Source of the DNA: a virus
Strand: one strand, 5' to 3'
IMG/VR virus record: IMGVR_UViG_3300009506_000117
Coordinates: 1-35,126 of that record
Length of the DNA: 35,126 nucleotides
Shown: one piece after another, positions 22,951-30,989 of the stretch
How the letters are laid out: the number at the start of each line of letters is the position of its first letter
How positions within the stretch are numbered: position 1 is the stretch's first letter
Notes under the pieces: model-generated
Told to the model about the DNA's origin: nothing
What the model saw: only the letters and a program-made list of their open reading frames with translations
The model's database searches: none
Translations under genes and position numbers: made by a program

Positions 22951-23039
22951 AAAATTCCTGTGCAAAACTTTTCGGAATTTTCTTTGTGACCGAGCAAGAA
23001 CAAATTAAGAATGATTCAGACAATTCTCGCATCGTTCTT
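22951..23039. promoter_or_regulatory. Divergent control region between terL and the sugar operon
   Basis: Two dyads are visible. The first has arms AAAATTCC (22951-22958) and GGAATTTT (22974-22981), perfect over 8 bp. The second is nested: AAGAAC (22996-23001) with GTTCTT (23034-23039), and AGAAT (23008-23012) with ATTCT (23023-23027), with identical six-base spacers on both sides. A weak sigma70-like plus-strand promoter overlaps it: TTGTGA (22984-22989), 17 bases, AAGAAT (23007-23012). No good minus-strand promoter is seen. Confidence 0.4.
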
Positions 23040-23090
23040 TTCCACCGGAATGCCCCAAGAATTTATCACAGCTACAGATGGGAGCAAACA

Positions 23091-23264
23091 TTGACCAAAA
23101 AAGATCTCATGGAGATGGAAAGGCGTGTAGCCGAAGAGGTTCTGGCCCGCAGACGGTTAGGTGGCTACAGCGCCGACTCCAACGGCATCCTGCTCTTTGG
23201 TGAGGCAATCCTTGCCATCCTGCGACACTTGAATTTGCAGATGGACAAGGGTGGTCGCAAATGA
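23091..23264 (+). CDS. Small helical protein opening the sugar operon, TTG start (57 aa)
   Basis: The frame is open from 22941, but the upstream part crosses the control dyads. The best start is TTG at 23091, with GGGAG six bases before it. The product is MTKKDLMEMERRVAEEVLAR, then RRLGGYSADSNGILLFGEAI and LAILRHLNLQMDKGGRK, mainly helical. It overlaps the acetyltransferase gene by four bases (ATGA), so it may serve to load ribosomes into the operon. I do not recognise the family. An ATG at 23109 is an alternative start. Confidence 0.55.
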   Translation: MTKKDLMEMERRVAEEVLARRRLGGYSADSNGILLFGEAILAILRHLNLQMDKGGRK

Positions 23265-23812
23265 ACGACCCAATTCTGAGTGCCATCGTGAGGGCTAACA
23301 TAGCCCCGGTTATTTCACTGCGATCTGAGGTTGATACGACCATCGACAATATCAAGCGCATGGTCGGGTGGCTGAACGATCCTGAGGTGGTTAGGTACTC
23401 GGAACAGCGACACAAGAAGCACGATCTCCACTCCCAATTGGCCTATATCGAAAGTTTTAGACATGGAGAATTTAATGAAATTCTCCTCAACGGCGAACCA
23501 ATAGGAACCATAACCGGCAGAGTTGATGACAATAACAAGATTGCCGATATGGGAATCCTAATAGGCGAAAGGCCGGTATGGGGATGCGGATATGGGACAG
23601 TCGCGTGGAGATTGATGATGAAGCATCTGTTTCGCGATTTCAAAGTAAGAAAAATAGAAGCCGGATGCATGGAATGCAATCGAGGGATGATGGCGGTTTT
23701 CAGAAAAACTGGAATGAGTTGTGAGGGATACAGAATTGGACATTTTTTATTTAATGACGGCGATGGGGAGAAGGAACACTGCTTGGCGTATTGGATGAAA
23801 TGGAGAGAATAA
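23261..23812 (+). CDS. GNAT N-acetyltransferase, RimJ/RimL or PseH-like (183 aa)
   Basis: The chain shows the GNAT order: WLNDPEVVRYSEQRHKKHDL near residues 37-56, a typical RimL/PseH N-terminal helix. Then come the strand ILLNGEPIGTITGRVDDNNK, the acetyl-CoA loop region MGILIGERPVWGCGYGTVAW and CNRGMMAVFRKTGMSCEGYR. The loop is a variant of Q/RxxGxG/A (ERPVWGCGYG). In a nonulosonic acid pathway PseH transfers acetyl to the 4-amino group of the UDP-sugar, and the neighbours support this. Antibiotic or ribosomal protein acetylation are less likely alternatives. Confidence 0.75.
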   Translation: MNDPILSAIVRANIAPVISLRSEVDTTIDNIKRMVGWLNDPEVVRYSEQRHKKHDLHSQLAYIESFRHGEFNEILLNGEPIGTITGRVDDNNKIADMGILIGERPVWGCGYGTVAWRLMMKHLFRDFKVRKIEAGCMECNRGMMAVFRKTGMSCEGYRIGHFLFNDGDGEKEHCLAYWMKWRE

Positions 23813-23813
23813 A

Positions 23814-24416
23814 ATGAAACAGTCAGAGATATTCCTGGCTGGAGAAGCCCAGAAATGGGACGAAAGGAATCGGGATAAGTTACCGCCTGAACACGATCCA
23901 GTGTTAGAGGCCATTGCCGCAACTGATCTCAAGCCTGGGAGGGTGCTTGAGGTTGGTTGTGGTAATGGGTGGCGGTTAAGAAAACTGAAAGAGATTTATG
24001 GCTGCAATTATTGGGGCATCGACCCACTTGGAACGAATCCAAACTCAGATTGGAAGATAGTTAAGGGGGTAGCCAGCAATCTTAAGTTTTTTCCAGTTCC
24101 GAATTTTGACGTGGTGATCTACGGATTCTGCCTTTATCTCTGCGACCCGGAGGATTATTTCAAAATAGCCGCTGAAGGAGATCGCGTCCTAACCGATGGC
24201 GGCCATATTATCATCTACGATTTCTTCGCTAATCCACCTTATAAAACTCCATACAAACATAAAGACGGAGTGTTCTCACACAAGATGGATTTCTCCAGTC
24301 TATGGAAATGGCATCCTGCCTATAACGCGGTTTATCGCGCTTATGGCGCGGAAGAAGGAACTGCCGTTATTATGCTGCGTAAGAACATGAAAACATGCTT
24401 CCCGGTGAAAAAATGA
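23814..24416 (+). CDS. Class I SAM-dependent methyltransferase (200 aa)
   Basis: Motif I VLEVGCGNG is at about residues 44-52, followed by the acidic loop YWGIDPLG, then FDVVIYGFCLYLCDPEDYFK as motif IV and LTDGGHIIIYDFF as post-motif. The protein fits a small Methyltransf-type enzyme. It sits one base after the acetyltransferase stop and overlaps the oxidoreductase by four bases. It may O- or N-methylate the sugar or its precursor, since methylated nonulosonic acids are known. The substrate cannot be deduced from sequence. Homologs are common in capsule and flagellin glycosylation loci. Confidence 0.8.
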   Translation: MKQSEIFLAGEAQKWDERNRDKLPPEHDPVLEAIAATDLKPGRVLEVGCGNGWRLRKLKEIYGCNYWGIDPLGTNPNSDWKIVKGVASNLKFFPVPNFDVVIYGFCLYLCDPEDYFKIAAEGDRVLTDGGHIIIYDFFANPPYKTPYKHKDGVFSHKMDFSSLWKWHPAYNAVYRAYGAEEGTAVIMLRKNMKTCFPVKK

Positions 24417-25315
24417 AACAGAAAACAATAGGAATAGTCGGACTTGGCAGCATTGGCATGCGCCACGCAAAGAACCTAATGGATCTTGGTAAGCTTGTAG
24501 TCGGCTGCGATATTCACATATCGAGGGGAGAGCAGTTAATAGAATTAGGTGGAGATTATTATCAATCACCGGAAAAGCTAAAGGGCTGCGATGCTATCGT
24601 GATAGCAACCCCATCTGAGGCACATCAGGTTATGTACGACTATTTCAGTAAAAAACCTATTTTCATGGAAAAGCCGATAGCCACTGAATTGGACGACTCG
24701 CTTAAGGATGTGTTGATGGTTGGATATAATCTACACTTCCATCCATGCGTCATTCAGGCCCAAGAATGGATGCGACAGGATTATCTAGGAAAACCATTAT
24801 GGGCGAATCTTGTTTGTGCTCAGCGTAACCTAAGACCGGATTATCTATGCGAAGGCGTTATTCTTAATTGGTCGCATGAGATAGATCTCGCTCTCCATCT
24901 TCTTGGTCCTGGGACTTGCGTAAGTTGCGTAGCCGACAGCAAGGAGACTCTCGCTGACATAGTTGTTCTACACGACAACGGTTGCCAATCGACCATCCAC
25001 CTTGATTACTTAACTGAACCGTTTATTCGTCAGACCATCATAGTTTTCGAGCATGCAACCATCATACTGGATCTGCAAGCGCGGCAATGCTGGATACGAG
25101 ACAAGAGCGGAGACATCATTGACCATTTTGCTCCGGGCGATTCGTTCGATGACGACTATGTAAACGAAATAGAGACGTTCCTTGCGCGAGCTAATGGTGA
25201 AACCACCGTTGGCTGCACCGGAGAAGAGGGTTTGGCAACGCTTAAGGTTTGCCTGGATGCAAAAATATTTGCAGAAAATCCAGCGGTTATAGTCAAGCCG
25301 GATAAAATACAATGA
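24413..25315 (+). CDS. Gfo/Idh/MocA family sugar oxidoreductase (300 aa)
   Basis: The ATG at 24413 overlaps the previous stop (ATGA) and starts directly with the Rossmann strand MKQKTIGIVGLGSIGMRHAK, the NAD(P)-binding GxGxxG. DAIVIATPSEAH and the diagnostic FMEKPIA (Lys of EKP near residue 87) follow. The catalytic domain has NWSHEIDLALHLLG, where SHxID is a family signature. The last part is the beta-sheet of MocA proteins. Such enzymes oxidise or reduce a ring carbon of nucleotide sugars and often accompany SpsF-NeuB clusters. A longer frame from 24395 adds five residues and has no SD support. Confidence 0.88.
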   Translation: MKQKTIGIVGLGSIGMRHAKNLMDLGKLVVGCDIHISRGEQLIELGGDYYQSPEKLKGCDAIVIATPSEAHQVMYDYFSKKPIFMEKPIATELDDSLKDVLMVGYNLHFHPCVIQAQEWMRQDYLGKPLWANLVCAQRNLRPDYLCEGVILNWSHEIDLALHLLGPGTCVSCVADSKETLADIVVLHDNGCQSTIHLDYLTEPFIRQTIIVFEHATIILDLQARQCWIRDKSGDIIDHFAPGDSFDDDYVNEIETFLARANGETTVGCTGEEGLATLKVCLDAKIFAENPAVIVKPDKIQ

Positions 25316-27348
25316 AAACGGTCGCTATCGCTCAAGCCCGCATGGGTTCTACTCGCGCTCCCGGCAAAGTGATGCGCGATTTGTGCGGAAAGCCGGTGCT
25401 AAAATGGACTGTCAATGCACTAGAGGCAGCCATTGGTATTGATAAAGTGGTTGTGGCTACCTCAACGCAACTAGCAGACGTCGAGATAGCAAAATACTGC
25501 GAATATAATGGCATATTAGTTTATCGCGGCAGCGAATCTAATGTTCTTCAAAGATTCTATGAATGTGCCAAGTTACACAAAGCTGACATTATTCTGCGAC
25601 TGACATGCGACTGTCCGTTCCTTGACCCAACCGTTATAAGTGAGGTAGTCCGTCTCCGCAAAACAACGGGGGCGGCGTATGCGTCAAATACTAATCCCCC
25701 TACTTATCCTGATGGTCTTGATGTTGAGTGCTTTACCTTTGCGGCACTCCAAGAAGCCTACTCCAACGCTACCAGATCTAGTGATCTTGATTGCGTCACT
25801 CAGTATATTATTCGTAATCGTCATACTTTCCCCGCTGTTAACCTTACTTGCCCGATTCCTGGGCTGGTAAAGGAGCGCTGGGTTCTCGATACCGAGGATG
25901 ATTTTGCGTTTTGCGTTGCATTAGCTAACATTCTTAGCGGTAGCGGAAAAGACAGACCGCCATCTTATACCGAGATACTTGAAATACTCGATAAGATACC
26001 CGCCCTGAGGAAGATAAATCCGGGGGATCGCAATGAAAGATTCTATGAAGCGTTGGCTAGAGAGAAATTACCCAGAAGAACCTTCACCAGATCCAATGAT
26101 CTTTTCAAAAAGGCTATTCAATCAATACCGTTTGGAGCACAAACCTTTTCTAAATCATATCTCCAATTCCCGCTCGGCCAATCGCCGCTATTTTTGTCTC
26201 ACGGCGACGGGGCTAGGGTGTTTGATGTTGATGGGAATGATTATGTCGATCTTGTTAATGCGCTACTCCCTGTGGTTCTTGGCTATCGTGACCATGATGT
26301 TGACGCTGCCATTCGCAATCAGCTTGATAGTGGAATCTCATTCTCACTGGCGACGGAACTCGAAGAGAAACTGGCTAGTAAACTCTGCGAAATCATCCCG
26401 TGCGCTCAGATGGTCAAATTCGGAAAATCAGGAACCGATGTAACCACAGCCGCTGTGAGGCTTGCCCGTGCTTATACAGGCCGCGATCATGTCGTCTACT
26501 CTGGATACCATGGTTGGGCTGATTGGTCTCTGTCTCGCTCTGACTATAATCTTGGCATTCCAGAGGCGGTGAGATCTCTGTCACATAAGGTCAAGCATGG
26601 TGACGCAGATTGGATGGATAATTTTCCAGTTCCATCACATGAAATAGCGGCGATAGTCGTAGAGCCTGACATTGATGCCGGATACAGATACCTGCAAGAG
26701 CTAAGAAACTTCTGCGACAAGCACGGAATCGTTCTCATCTTCGATGAGATCATAACAGGATTCCGCTATGACATCGGCGGCGGCCAGAAGATGCATAAGG
26801 TGACGCCGGATTTGGCGACATTCGGTAAATCCATGGCGAATGGAATGCCGATCTCCGCGCTTGTCGGCAAGCGTGACATCATGAAGCGCATGCAGCCGCC
26901 GGATAATATCTTCTATTCAGGAACATTCTTCGGTGAAACGCTCTCTATTGCGGCTGCGCTGGCCACCATCAAGAAAATGGAAGATGAGCCAGTGATAGAT
27001 CACCTGAGGAATATTGGTGACAGCATATACGAAGGCATGATGATCCACTTAGATCGCCATGATCTATATGATTACATACAACCAATAGGCCATCCTTCGC
27101 GGCGCGTTCTTAAATTCGAGGGACCATTTAAGGAACAAGTGCAATCAACGCTGATAAGCGAGATGGCACAGAACGGCGTACTGATTATCAACGCCAATAA
27201 CATCTCATATGCCCATAAGAGGCCAGAGATGTTCCGTATATTGGATGCCTATGATGCTTCCCTGAGCGAGATTTCCAAGAAAATCAAAGACGGAAGTATC
27301 AAGGATGTGCCGGTCAAGAGCCAGATTCCTCCGCTAAGGGCTGCATAA
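25312..27348 (+). CDS. SpsF-like cytidylyltransferase fused to class III aminotransferase (678 aa)
   Basis: Residues 1-235 are an SpsF-type nucleotidyltransferase: IAQARMGSTRAPGKVMRDLC, then VVVATS, LRLTCDCPFLDP and WVLDTEDD. These enzymes are related to CMP-nonulosonate synthetases. Residues 255-660 are a glutamate-1-semialdehyde aminomutase-like PLP enzyme: DVDGNDYVDLVNALLPVVLG, KFGKSGTDVTTAAVRLARAY, FDEIITGFRYD (Asp 478) and the Schiff-base lysine in LATFGKSMANGMP (Lys 506). Two enzymes in one chain implies direct coupling of amination and activation of the sugar. Such fusions occur in bacterial surface-sugar clusters. It overlaps both neighbours (ATGA and TAATG). Confidence 0.88.
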   Translation: MKTVAIAQARMGSTRAPGKVMRDLCGKPVLKWTVNALEAAIGIDKVVVATSTQLADVEIAKYCEYNGILVYRGSESNVLQRFYECAKLHKADIILRLTCDCPFLDPTVISEVVRLRKTTGAAYASNTNPPTYPDGLDVECFTFAALQEAYSNATRSSDLDCVTQYIIRNRHTFPAVNLTCPIPGLVKERWVLDTEDDFAFCVALANILSGSGKDRPPSYTEILEILDKIPALRKINPGDRNERFYEALAREKLPRRTFTRSNDLFKKAIQSIPFGAQTFSKSYLQFPLGQSPLFLSHGDGARVFDVDGNDYVDLVNALLPVVLGYRDHDVDAAIRNQLDSGISFSLATELEEKLASKLCEIIPCAQMVKFGKSGTDVTTAAVRLARAYTGRDHVVYSGYHGWADWSLSRSDYNLGIPEAVRSLSHKVKHGDADWMDNFPVPSHEIAAIVVEPDIDAGYRYLQELRNFCDKHGIVLIFDEIITGFRYDIGGGQKMHKVTPDLATFGKSMANGMPISALVGKRDIMKRMQPPDNIFYSGTFFGETLSIAAALATIKKMEDEPVIDHLRNIGDSIYEGMMIHLDRHDLYDYIQPIGHPSRRVLKFEGPFKEQVQSTLISEMAQNGVLIINANNISYAHKRPEMFRILDAYDASLSEISKKIKDGSIKDVPVKSQIPPLRAA

Positions 27349-28205
27349 TGAAGGGAATCGTCATTACCGGCGGAACCGGAGCATTCGGCAGGGCATTTGC
27401 TAGGCACCTGCTTACCCCTATTGGGGAGAGAACTTGGTATGATCGCATAGTTATCTACTCACGCGGCGAGTATCAACAGCATCTTATGGCCAAGGAATTG
27501 GCCGGAATGGATAGTTTACAGCGCCTAAGGTTCTTTGTTGGTGATATTCGTGATGAGGCCAGATTCAAACGCGCTTTGCATGGTTGCAGCACTGTGGTTC
27601 ACGCCGCCGCGCTGAAACGCATCGAAGTTGGTCACTACAATCCCGATGAAATGATTAAAACCAACATCGGCGGATCGCAGAATGTTGTAGAAGCCTGCCT
27701 GGATTCCAAGGTTAAGAAGGTTGTTTTTCTGTCTAGCGACAAAGCTTACCAGCCGGTCAGCCCTTACGGCTTGAGTAAGGCTATGGCCGAGTCGCTGTTC
27801 ATCAACGCCAACAACATGCGCGGCTGGAGCGGGCCGATGTTCTCGGTTTGCCGCTACGGGAATGTCTGGAAATCGACCGGATCGGTGGTTCCGACATGGC
27901 TGGCCATGAAAGAGCGCGGAGAGACAACGGTTAACGTAACAGATCCGGACTGCACCCGCTTCTTCATGCGGATGGAAGAAGCCATCAAACTGGTAATGGA
28001 CACACTGGAGAGTATGCGCGGGCGCGAAATAAACATACCCACACTACCTGCGTACCGCTTGGGCGATTTGGCAGAGGCCATGAGTGTTGAATACAAGGTA
28101 ACAGGGCTGCCGTCGTGGGAAAAGAAGCATGAAAGCATGGGTGACGGCAACAGCAGCGATTTAGCTCGGAGAATGTCAATAGAGGAACTTAGGAGTGAGC
28201 TATGA
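27348..28205 (+). CDS. PseB-like UDP-GlcNAc 4,6-dehydratase/SDR (285 aa)
   Basis: It is an extended SDR with GGTGAFG at residues 8-14 and GDIRDE at about 65-70. HAAALKRIEVGHYNPDEMIK follows, then SSDKA at 129-133, YGLSK with Tyr140 and Lys144, and FSVCRYGNVWKSTGSVVPTW. This matches PseB (HAAALK..., STDKA, YGxxK, RYGNVxxSxGSV...). The catalytic Ser/Thr position is a Ser instead of the usual Thr. PseB removes water and inverts C5 of UDP-GlcNAc, the first step to pseudaminic acid. It is coupled to the upstream gene by TAATG. Confidence 0.85.
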   Translation: MKGIVITGGTGAFGRAFARHLLTPIGERTWYDRIVIYSRGEYQQHLMAKELAGMDSLQRLRFFVGDIRDEARFKRALHGCSTVVHAAALKRIEVGHYNPDEMIKTNIGGSQNVVEACLDSKVKKVVFLSSDKAYQPVSPYGLSKAMAESLFINANNMRGWSGPMFSVCRYGNVWKSTGSVVPTWLAMKERGETTVNVTDPDCTRFFMRMEEAIKLVMDTLESMRGREINIPTLPAYRLGDLAEAMSVEYKVTGLPSWEKKHESMGDGNSSDLARRMSIEELRSEL

Positions 28206-28510
28206 TTAACTGCCCCTATTGCGGAACCCAACTATCCAGCGAGCCTTATATTCCAACAATGTCTAAGCGGAAGCGCCGGATTTACGATTCCATAAGCGCA
28301 GCCGGAGCGGATGGAATGACGGCAGACGATATAATCGGTGTGGTATTCGAGAGTAGCGGCATCCCACGATCTGCGTATGGAATGGTGAGGGTTCAAATCT
28401 GCGAAATCAATAAAATAATAAGCGAAAATGGACAGAAGATTTCCGGAATACCTAAAGGATCATACAAGTTAATCTCACTGGGAGGGAGATATGGCCAAAC
28501 GCAAGAATAA
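28202..28510 (+). CDS. Phage zinc-knuckle/winged-helix protein (102 aa)
   Basis: MINCPYCGTQLSSEP carries one CxxC. From residue 20 the chain reads SKRKRRIYDSISAAGADGMT and ADDIIGVVFESSGIPRSAYG, then MVRVQICEINKIISENGQKI and SGIPKGSYKLISL, a winged-helix layout. Such small proteins are frequent in phages and probably bind DNA. It overlaps the dehydratase by four bases, so a regulator-like phage gene is embedded in the sugar operon. Target and role are unknown. Confidence 0.65.
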   Translation: MINCPYCGTQLSSEPYIPTMSKRKRRIYDSISAAGADGMTADDIIGVVFESSGIPRSAYGMVRVQICEINKIISENGQKISGIPKGSYKLISLGGRYGQTQE

Positions 28511-28682
28511 GATGCCGAAAGAGGTTTTTGTCTATGTGTTTGACGAAGAGAATGGCGTACCACTTTATGCCGTCACCACAGACATAGACGATATTACGGA
28601 GGGCGAAACATATGTTGGTGTTTATAAGCTGAAGAGAACAGATAAGTTTGTAGTTAAAAAAGAACTGCAAAGGGGAAAATAA
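28491..28682 (+). CDS. Small hypothetical protein (63 aa)
   Basis: MAKRKNKMPKEVFVYVFDEE, then NGVPLYAVTTDIDDITEGET and YVGVYKLKRTDKFVVKKELQ suggest a small beta-rich domain. The pattern (FVYVxxDEENGxPLYxVTxDxxDIxEGExVGVYxLxR) is of a kind seen in small phage proteins. It overlaps the previous gene by 20 bases and has GGAGGG shortly upstream, so it is actively translated. Function is unknown. Confidence 0.6.
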   Translation: MAKRKNKMPKEVFVYVFDEENGVPLYAVTTDIDDITEGETYVGVYKLKRTDKFVVKKELQRGK

Positions 28683-28876
28683 TGGCTCGACCACTAAAGA
28701 AGATGAAGCCGGATCAGATCATTTCTGCTGTCACGCGGATTCGTGGGCGGAATAATCGTCTCTGGATGTCTCTGCTCAGGCTGTCTGTGAAAGCCAAGCC
28801 GAGAAAGGCCAAGGCCATCATCAGGCAGATAGTGAAGAACGATCAGGACGTATCCAAATGGATGGGCCGCGTCTAG
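28682..28876 (+). CDS. Small basic helical protein (64 aa)
   Basis: MARPLKKMKPDQIISAVTRI, RGRNNRLWMSLLRLSVKAKP and RKAKAIIRQIVKNDQDVSKW form a basic helical protein. The RxRxxNNxLWMxLLRLAxxxxPxxAKxIxxxI arrangement is found in small proteins of sugar (NeuB-containing) clusters. It may therefore be an accessory protein of the pathway rather than a pure phage gene. Its start overlaps the previous stop (TAATG), and its end overlaps the aminotransferase start by 19 bases. Confidence 0.6.
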   Translation: MARPLKKMKPDQIISAVTRIRGRNNRLWMSLLRLSVKAKPRKAKAIIRQIVKNDQDVSKWMGRV

Positions 28877-29970
28877 GGCCTCTGCCTAGATTCTTTACTA
28901 TCGACCTAGCAGAGCGAATCAACTTAAAGACGGCGATGAAGAATCCCCTCTCCGGTTATATTGGAGGGGTGAACTCAGCCGGATATTGGGTTACAAAGCT
29001 ACAGAACGATTGGTGTGATACGTTTGGGTGCAAGCATGCGGTAGCCTGTAATTCTGCAACATCTGGATTGCTGGCTGCCTGCATGGCCATAGGGATAGGT
29101 CCGGGAGACACGGTATGGACCACCGCCTACAGCATGTCTGCTACGGCTGCCTGTGCGAAGGTATTAGGAGCGCGTATTGTGTTCATAGACATCGAGACGA
29201 CGCGATTCTCGATCAATATGAATCTTCTCCGTGGACCTATTCCCAAGTGTATTATTGTGACGAACTTATTCGGGCATCCAGCATATTTGGAAACCATGCG
29301 TTCCTGGTGCGACTCCAATAGAGTCTGGATGATCGAGGATAACGCTCAAGCCCCGTTTGCAAAGGAGAATGGTCGCTATGCTGGCACTATCGGCCATATT
29401 GGTGTTTTTTCGCTCAACGTACATAAGCATATTCAGGCTGGCGAAGGTGGCATTGTTGCTTGTGACGGCGAAGATAGTCATCAAGCTATTGCGGATGCTA
29501 TCAACCATGGCGAGTTGGCTAAGGGTAAAATTAAAGCAGGTCTAAATCTGCGAATGACGGAGCCAATAGCGGCCATTGCCTGTGCTCAACTTGCCAGAGG
29601 GAAGAGAATCATAGCCAATAGAAGGTGGCTGGCCCACAAACTAACTGAGATGTTCAGCGGGATAGATTGGTTGATCCCGCCCAAGGAAGATGATGGATGC
29701 GAGCATGTCTATTACGTTTGGGCTGCCCGCATTGAAAACGGCAAACGCAAACAATTCGTAGAATTGCTGAATGGTTGCGGATTTCCCATGCGAGAAGGGT
29801 ACTCCACTCCGCTGCCATTCATCTTCGATAGAGACCAGGAGTGCCCGACGACTAACAGAATAGAGCTTCACGAACTTATAACATTCGAGGTGTGCGCATA
29901 TGATCCGGTTCAAAGGCAACTTAGAACTATGTCAGACATTGCTAAATGGGCGGCAGACAGGGTGCAATAA
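28858..29970 (+). CDS. DegT/DnrJ/EryC1/StrS sugar aminotransferase, PseC-like (370 aa)
   Basis: This is a fold type I PLP enzyme with the DegT family sequence marks. They are CNSATSGLLAACMAIGIGPG near residues 64-83, TAYSMSATAACAKVLGA, IVTNLFGHPAYLETM, EDNAQA (Asp161) and the PLP lysine in VFSLNVHKHIQAGEGGI (Lys190). NLRMTEPIAAIACAQLARGK follows, as in PseC and related NDP-4-keto-sugar aminotransferases. It would place an amino group at C4 of the keto-sugar made by the dehydratase. It is coupled to the synthase gene by TAATG. Confidence 0.88.
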   Translation: MDGPRLGPLPRFFTIDLAERINLKTAMKNPLSGYIGGVNSAGYWVTKLQNDWCDTFGCKHAVACNSATSGLLAACMAIGIGPGDTVWTTAYSMSATAACAKVLGARIVFIDIETTRFSINMNLLRGPIPKCIIVTNLFGHPAYLETMRSWCDSNRVWMIEDNAQAPFAKENGRYAGTIGHIGVFSLNVHKHIQAGEGGIVACDGEDSHQAIADAINHGELAKGKIKAGLNLRMTEPIAAIACAQLARGKRIIANRRWLAHKLTEMFSGIDWLIPPKEDDGCEHVYYVWAARIENGKRKQFVELLNGCGFPMREGYSTPLPFIFDRDQECPTTNRIELHELITFEVCAYDPVQRQLRTMSDIAKWAADRVQ

Positions 29971-30989
29971 TGAAGATTCATGGGAGGGAGATTTCACCAA
30001 CAAGACCACCATACATTGTGGCGGAGATTTCCGGGAATCATTGCGGATCGTTGGAACGCGCCCTGCGGCTGGTGCGGCGTGCCAAGCGGGCTGGGGCAAA
30101 CGCGGTAAAAACTCAATGCTATGAGGCTGACACACTCACATTACCGCTGAGCAAGCCTGATTTTGTCGTGCAGAACGGGCTGTGGATGGGTCGCACCCTG
30201 TATGAGATCTATGACAAGAGCAAGACGCCGTTTCACTGGCACAAGGATCTCTACAAGGTTGCCAGGGATGAGGATATTACGATCTTCTCATCCGTATTCG
30301 ATTTCAGGGGTGTCGATTATCTGGAGACGCTTGGTTGCCCTGCCTACAAGATAGCGTCATTCGAGATAGTCGATATTCCACTGATCGAATATGCGGCCAA
30401 GACCGGCAAGCCGATCATCATCTCCACCGGATTGGCATCAGATCCGGAGATCATCGAGGCGTATGATTGTGCAAACAAGATCAATTTTGGCAATGTCTGC
30501 ATGCTTCATTGCACGTCAGACTATCCGGGAACGGTGGCCGCCGCAGATCTTGGCAGGATAGATCATCTCAGGGTGATGCTGGATAGTGCCCTGATTGGCA
30601 TATCGGACCACACCCTTGGTTCTACCGTTCCGGTAGCTGCCACAGTTATGGGTGCATGCATCATCGAGAAGCATCTCAAGCTGGCCGACAATGATGGGCA
30701 CGTCTCCGAGGATGACAAATTCAGCACCGCGCCCATTGCTTTCAGCATGATGGCTATGGATGTTAGGGACATATGGCTTGGCATGAAGCCGCAGAAGCAT
30801 ACCGACAAGCCATCACGGCAGTTCAGGCGGTCGCTCTATGCGGTGCGCGACATCAAGAAAGGCGATCTGTTCACAACATCGAACATCAGGTCGATTCGTC
30901 CAGGCTATGGCCTACCGCCGAAACTGTTGCCGAAGCTTCTGGGAACCAAGGCTAAACGTGACTGGAAGATGGGAGAGAAGCTATCATGA
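29970..30989 (+). CDS. Pseudaminic/nonulosonic acid synthase, NeuB family, PseI-like (339 aa)
   Basis: The barrel domain shows PYIVAEISGNHCGSLERALR, ANAVKTQCYEADTLTL and GLWMGRTLYEIYDKSKTPFH. It continues with YKIASFEIVDIPLIEY, GKPIIISTGLAS, LHCTSDYP, IGISDHTLGS and CIIEKHLKL. The GLWxGxTLYELY block and the spacing are those of PseI rather than sialic NeuB. The last 60 residues are a SAF (antifreeze-like) domain: RRSLYAVRDIKKGDLFTTSN, IRSIRPGYGLPPK. The enzyme condenses PEP with a six-carbon diamino sugar. The start at 29970 shares its A with the TAA of the aminotransferase gene, so the 29946 frame extension is rejected. Confidence 0.92.
   Translation: MKIHGREISPTRPPYIVAEISGNHCGSLERALRLVRRAKRAGANAVKTQCYEADTLTLPLSKPDFVVQNGLWMGRTLYEIYDKSKTPFHWHKDLYKVARDEDITIFSSVFDFRGVDYLETLGCPAYKIASFEIVDIPLIEYAAKTGKPIIISTGLASDPEIIEAYDCANKINFGNVCMLHCTSDYPGTVAAADLGRIDHLRVMLDSALIGISDHTLGSTVPVAATVMGACIIEKHLKLADNDGHVSEDDKFSTAPIAFSMMAMDVRDIWLGMKPQKHTDKPSRQFRRSLYAVRDIKKGDLFTTSNIRSIRPGYGLPPKLLPKLLGTKAKRDWKMGEKLS

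Noticed and set aside
22941-23090. N-terminal extension of the first operon gene to ATG 22941
   Set aside because: It would run through the regulatory dyads and lacks an SD. The TTG at 23091 has GGGAG at ideal distance.
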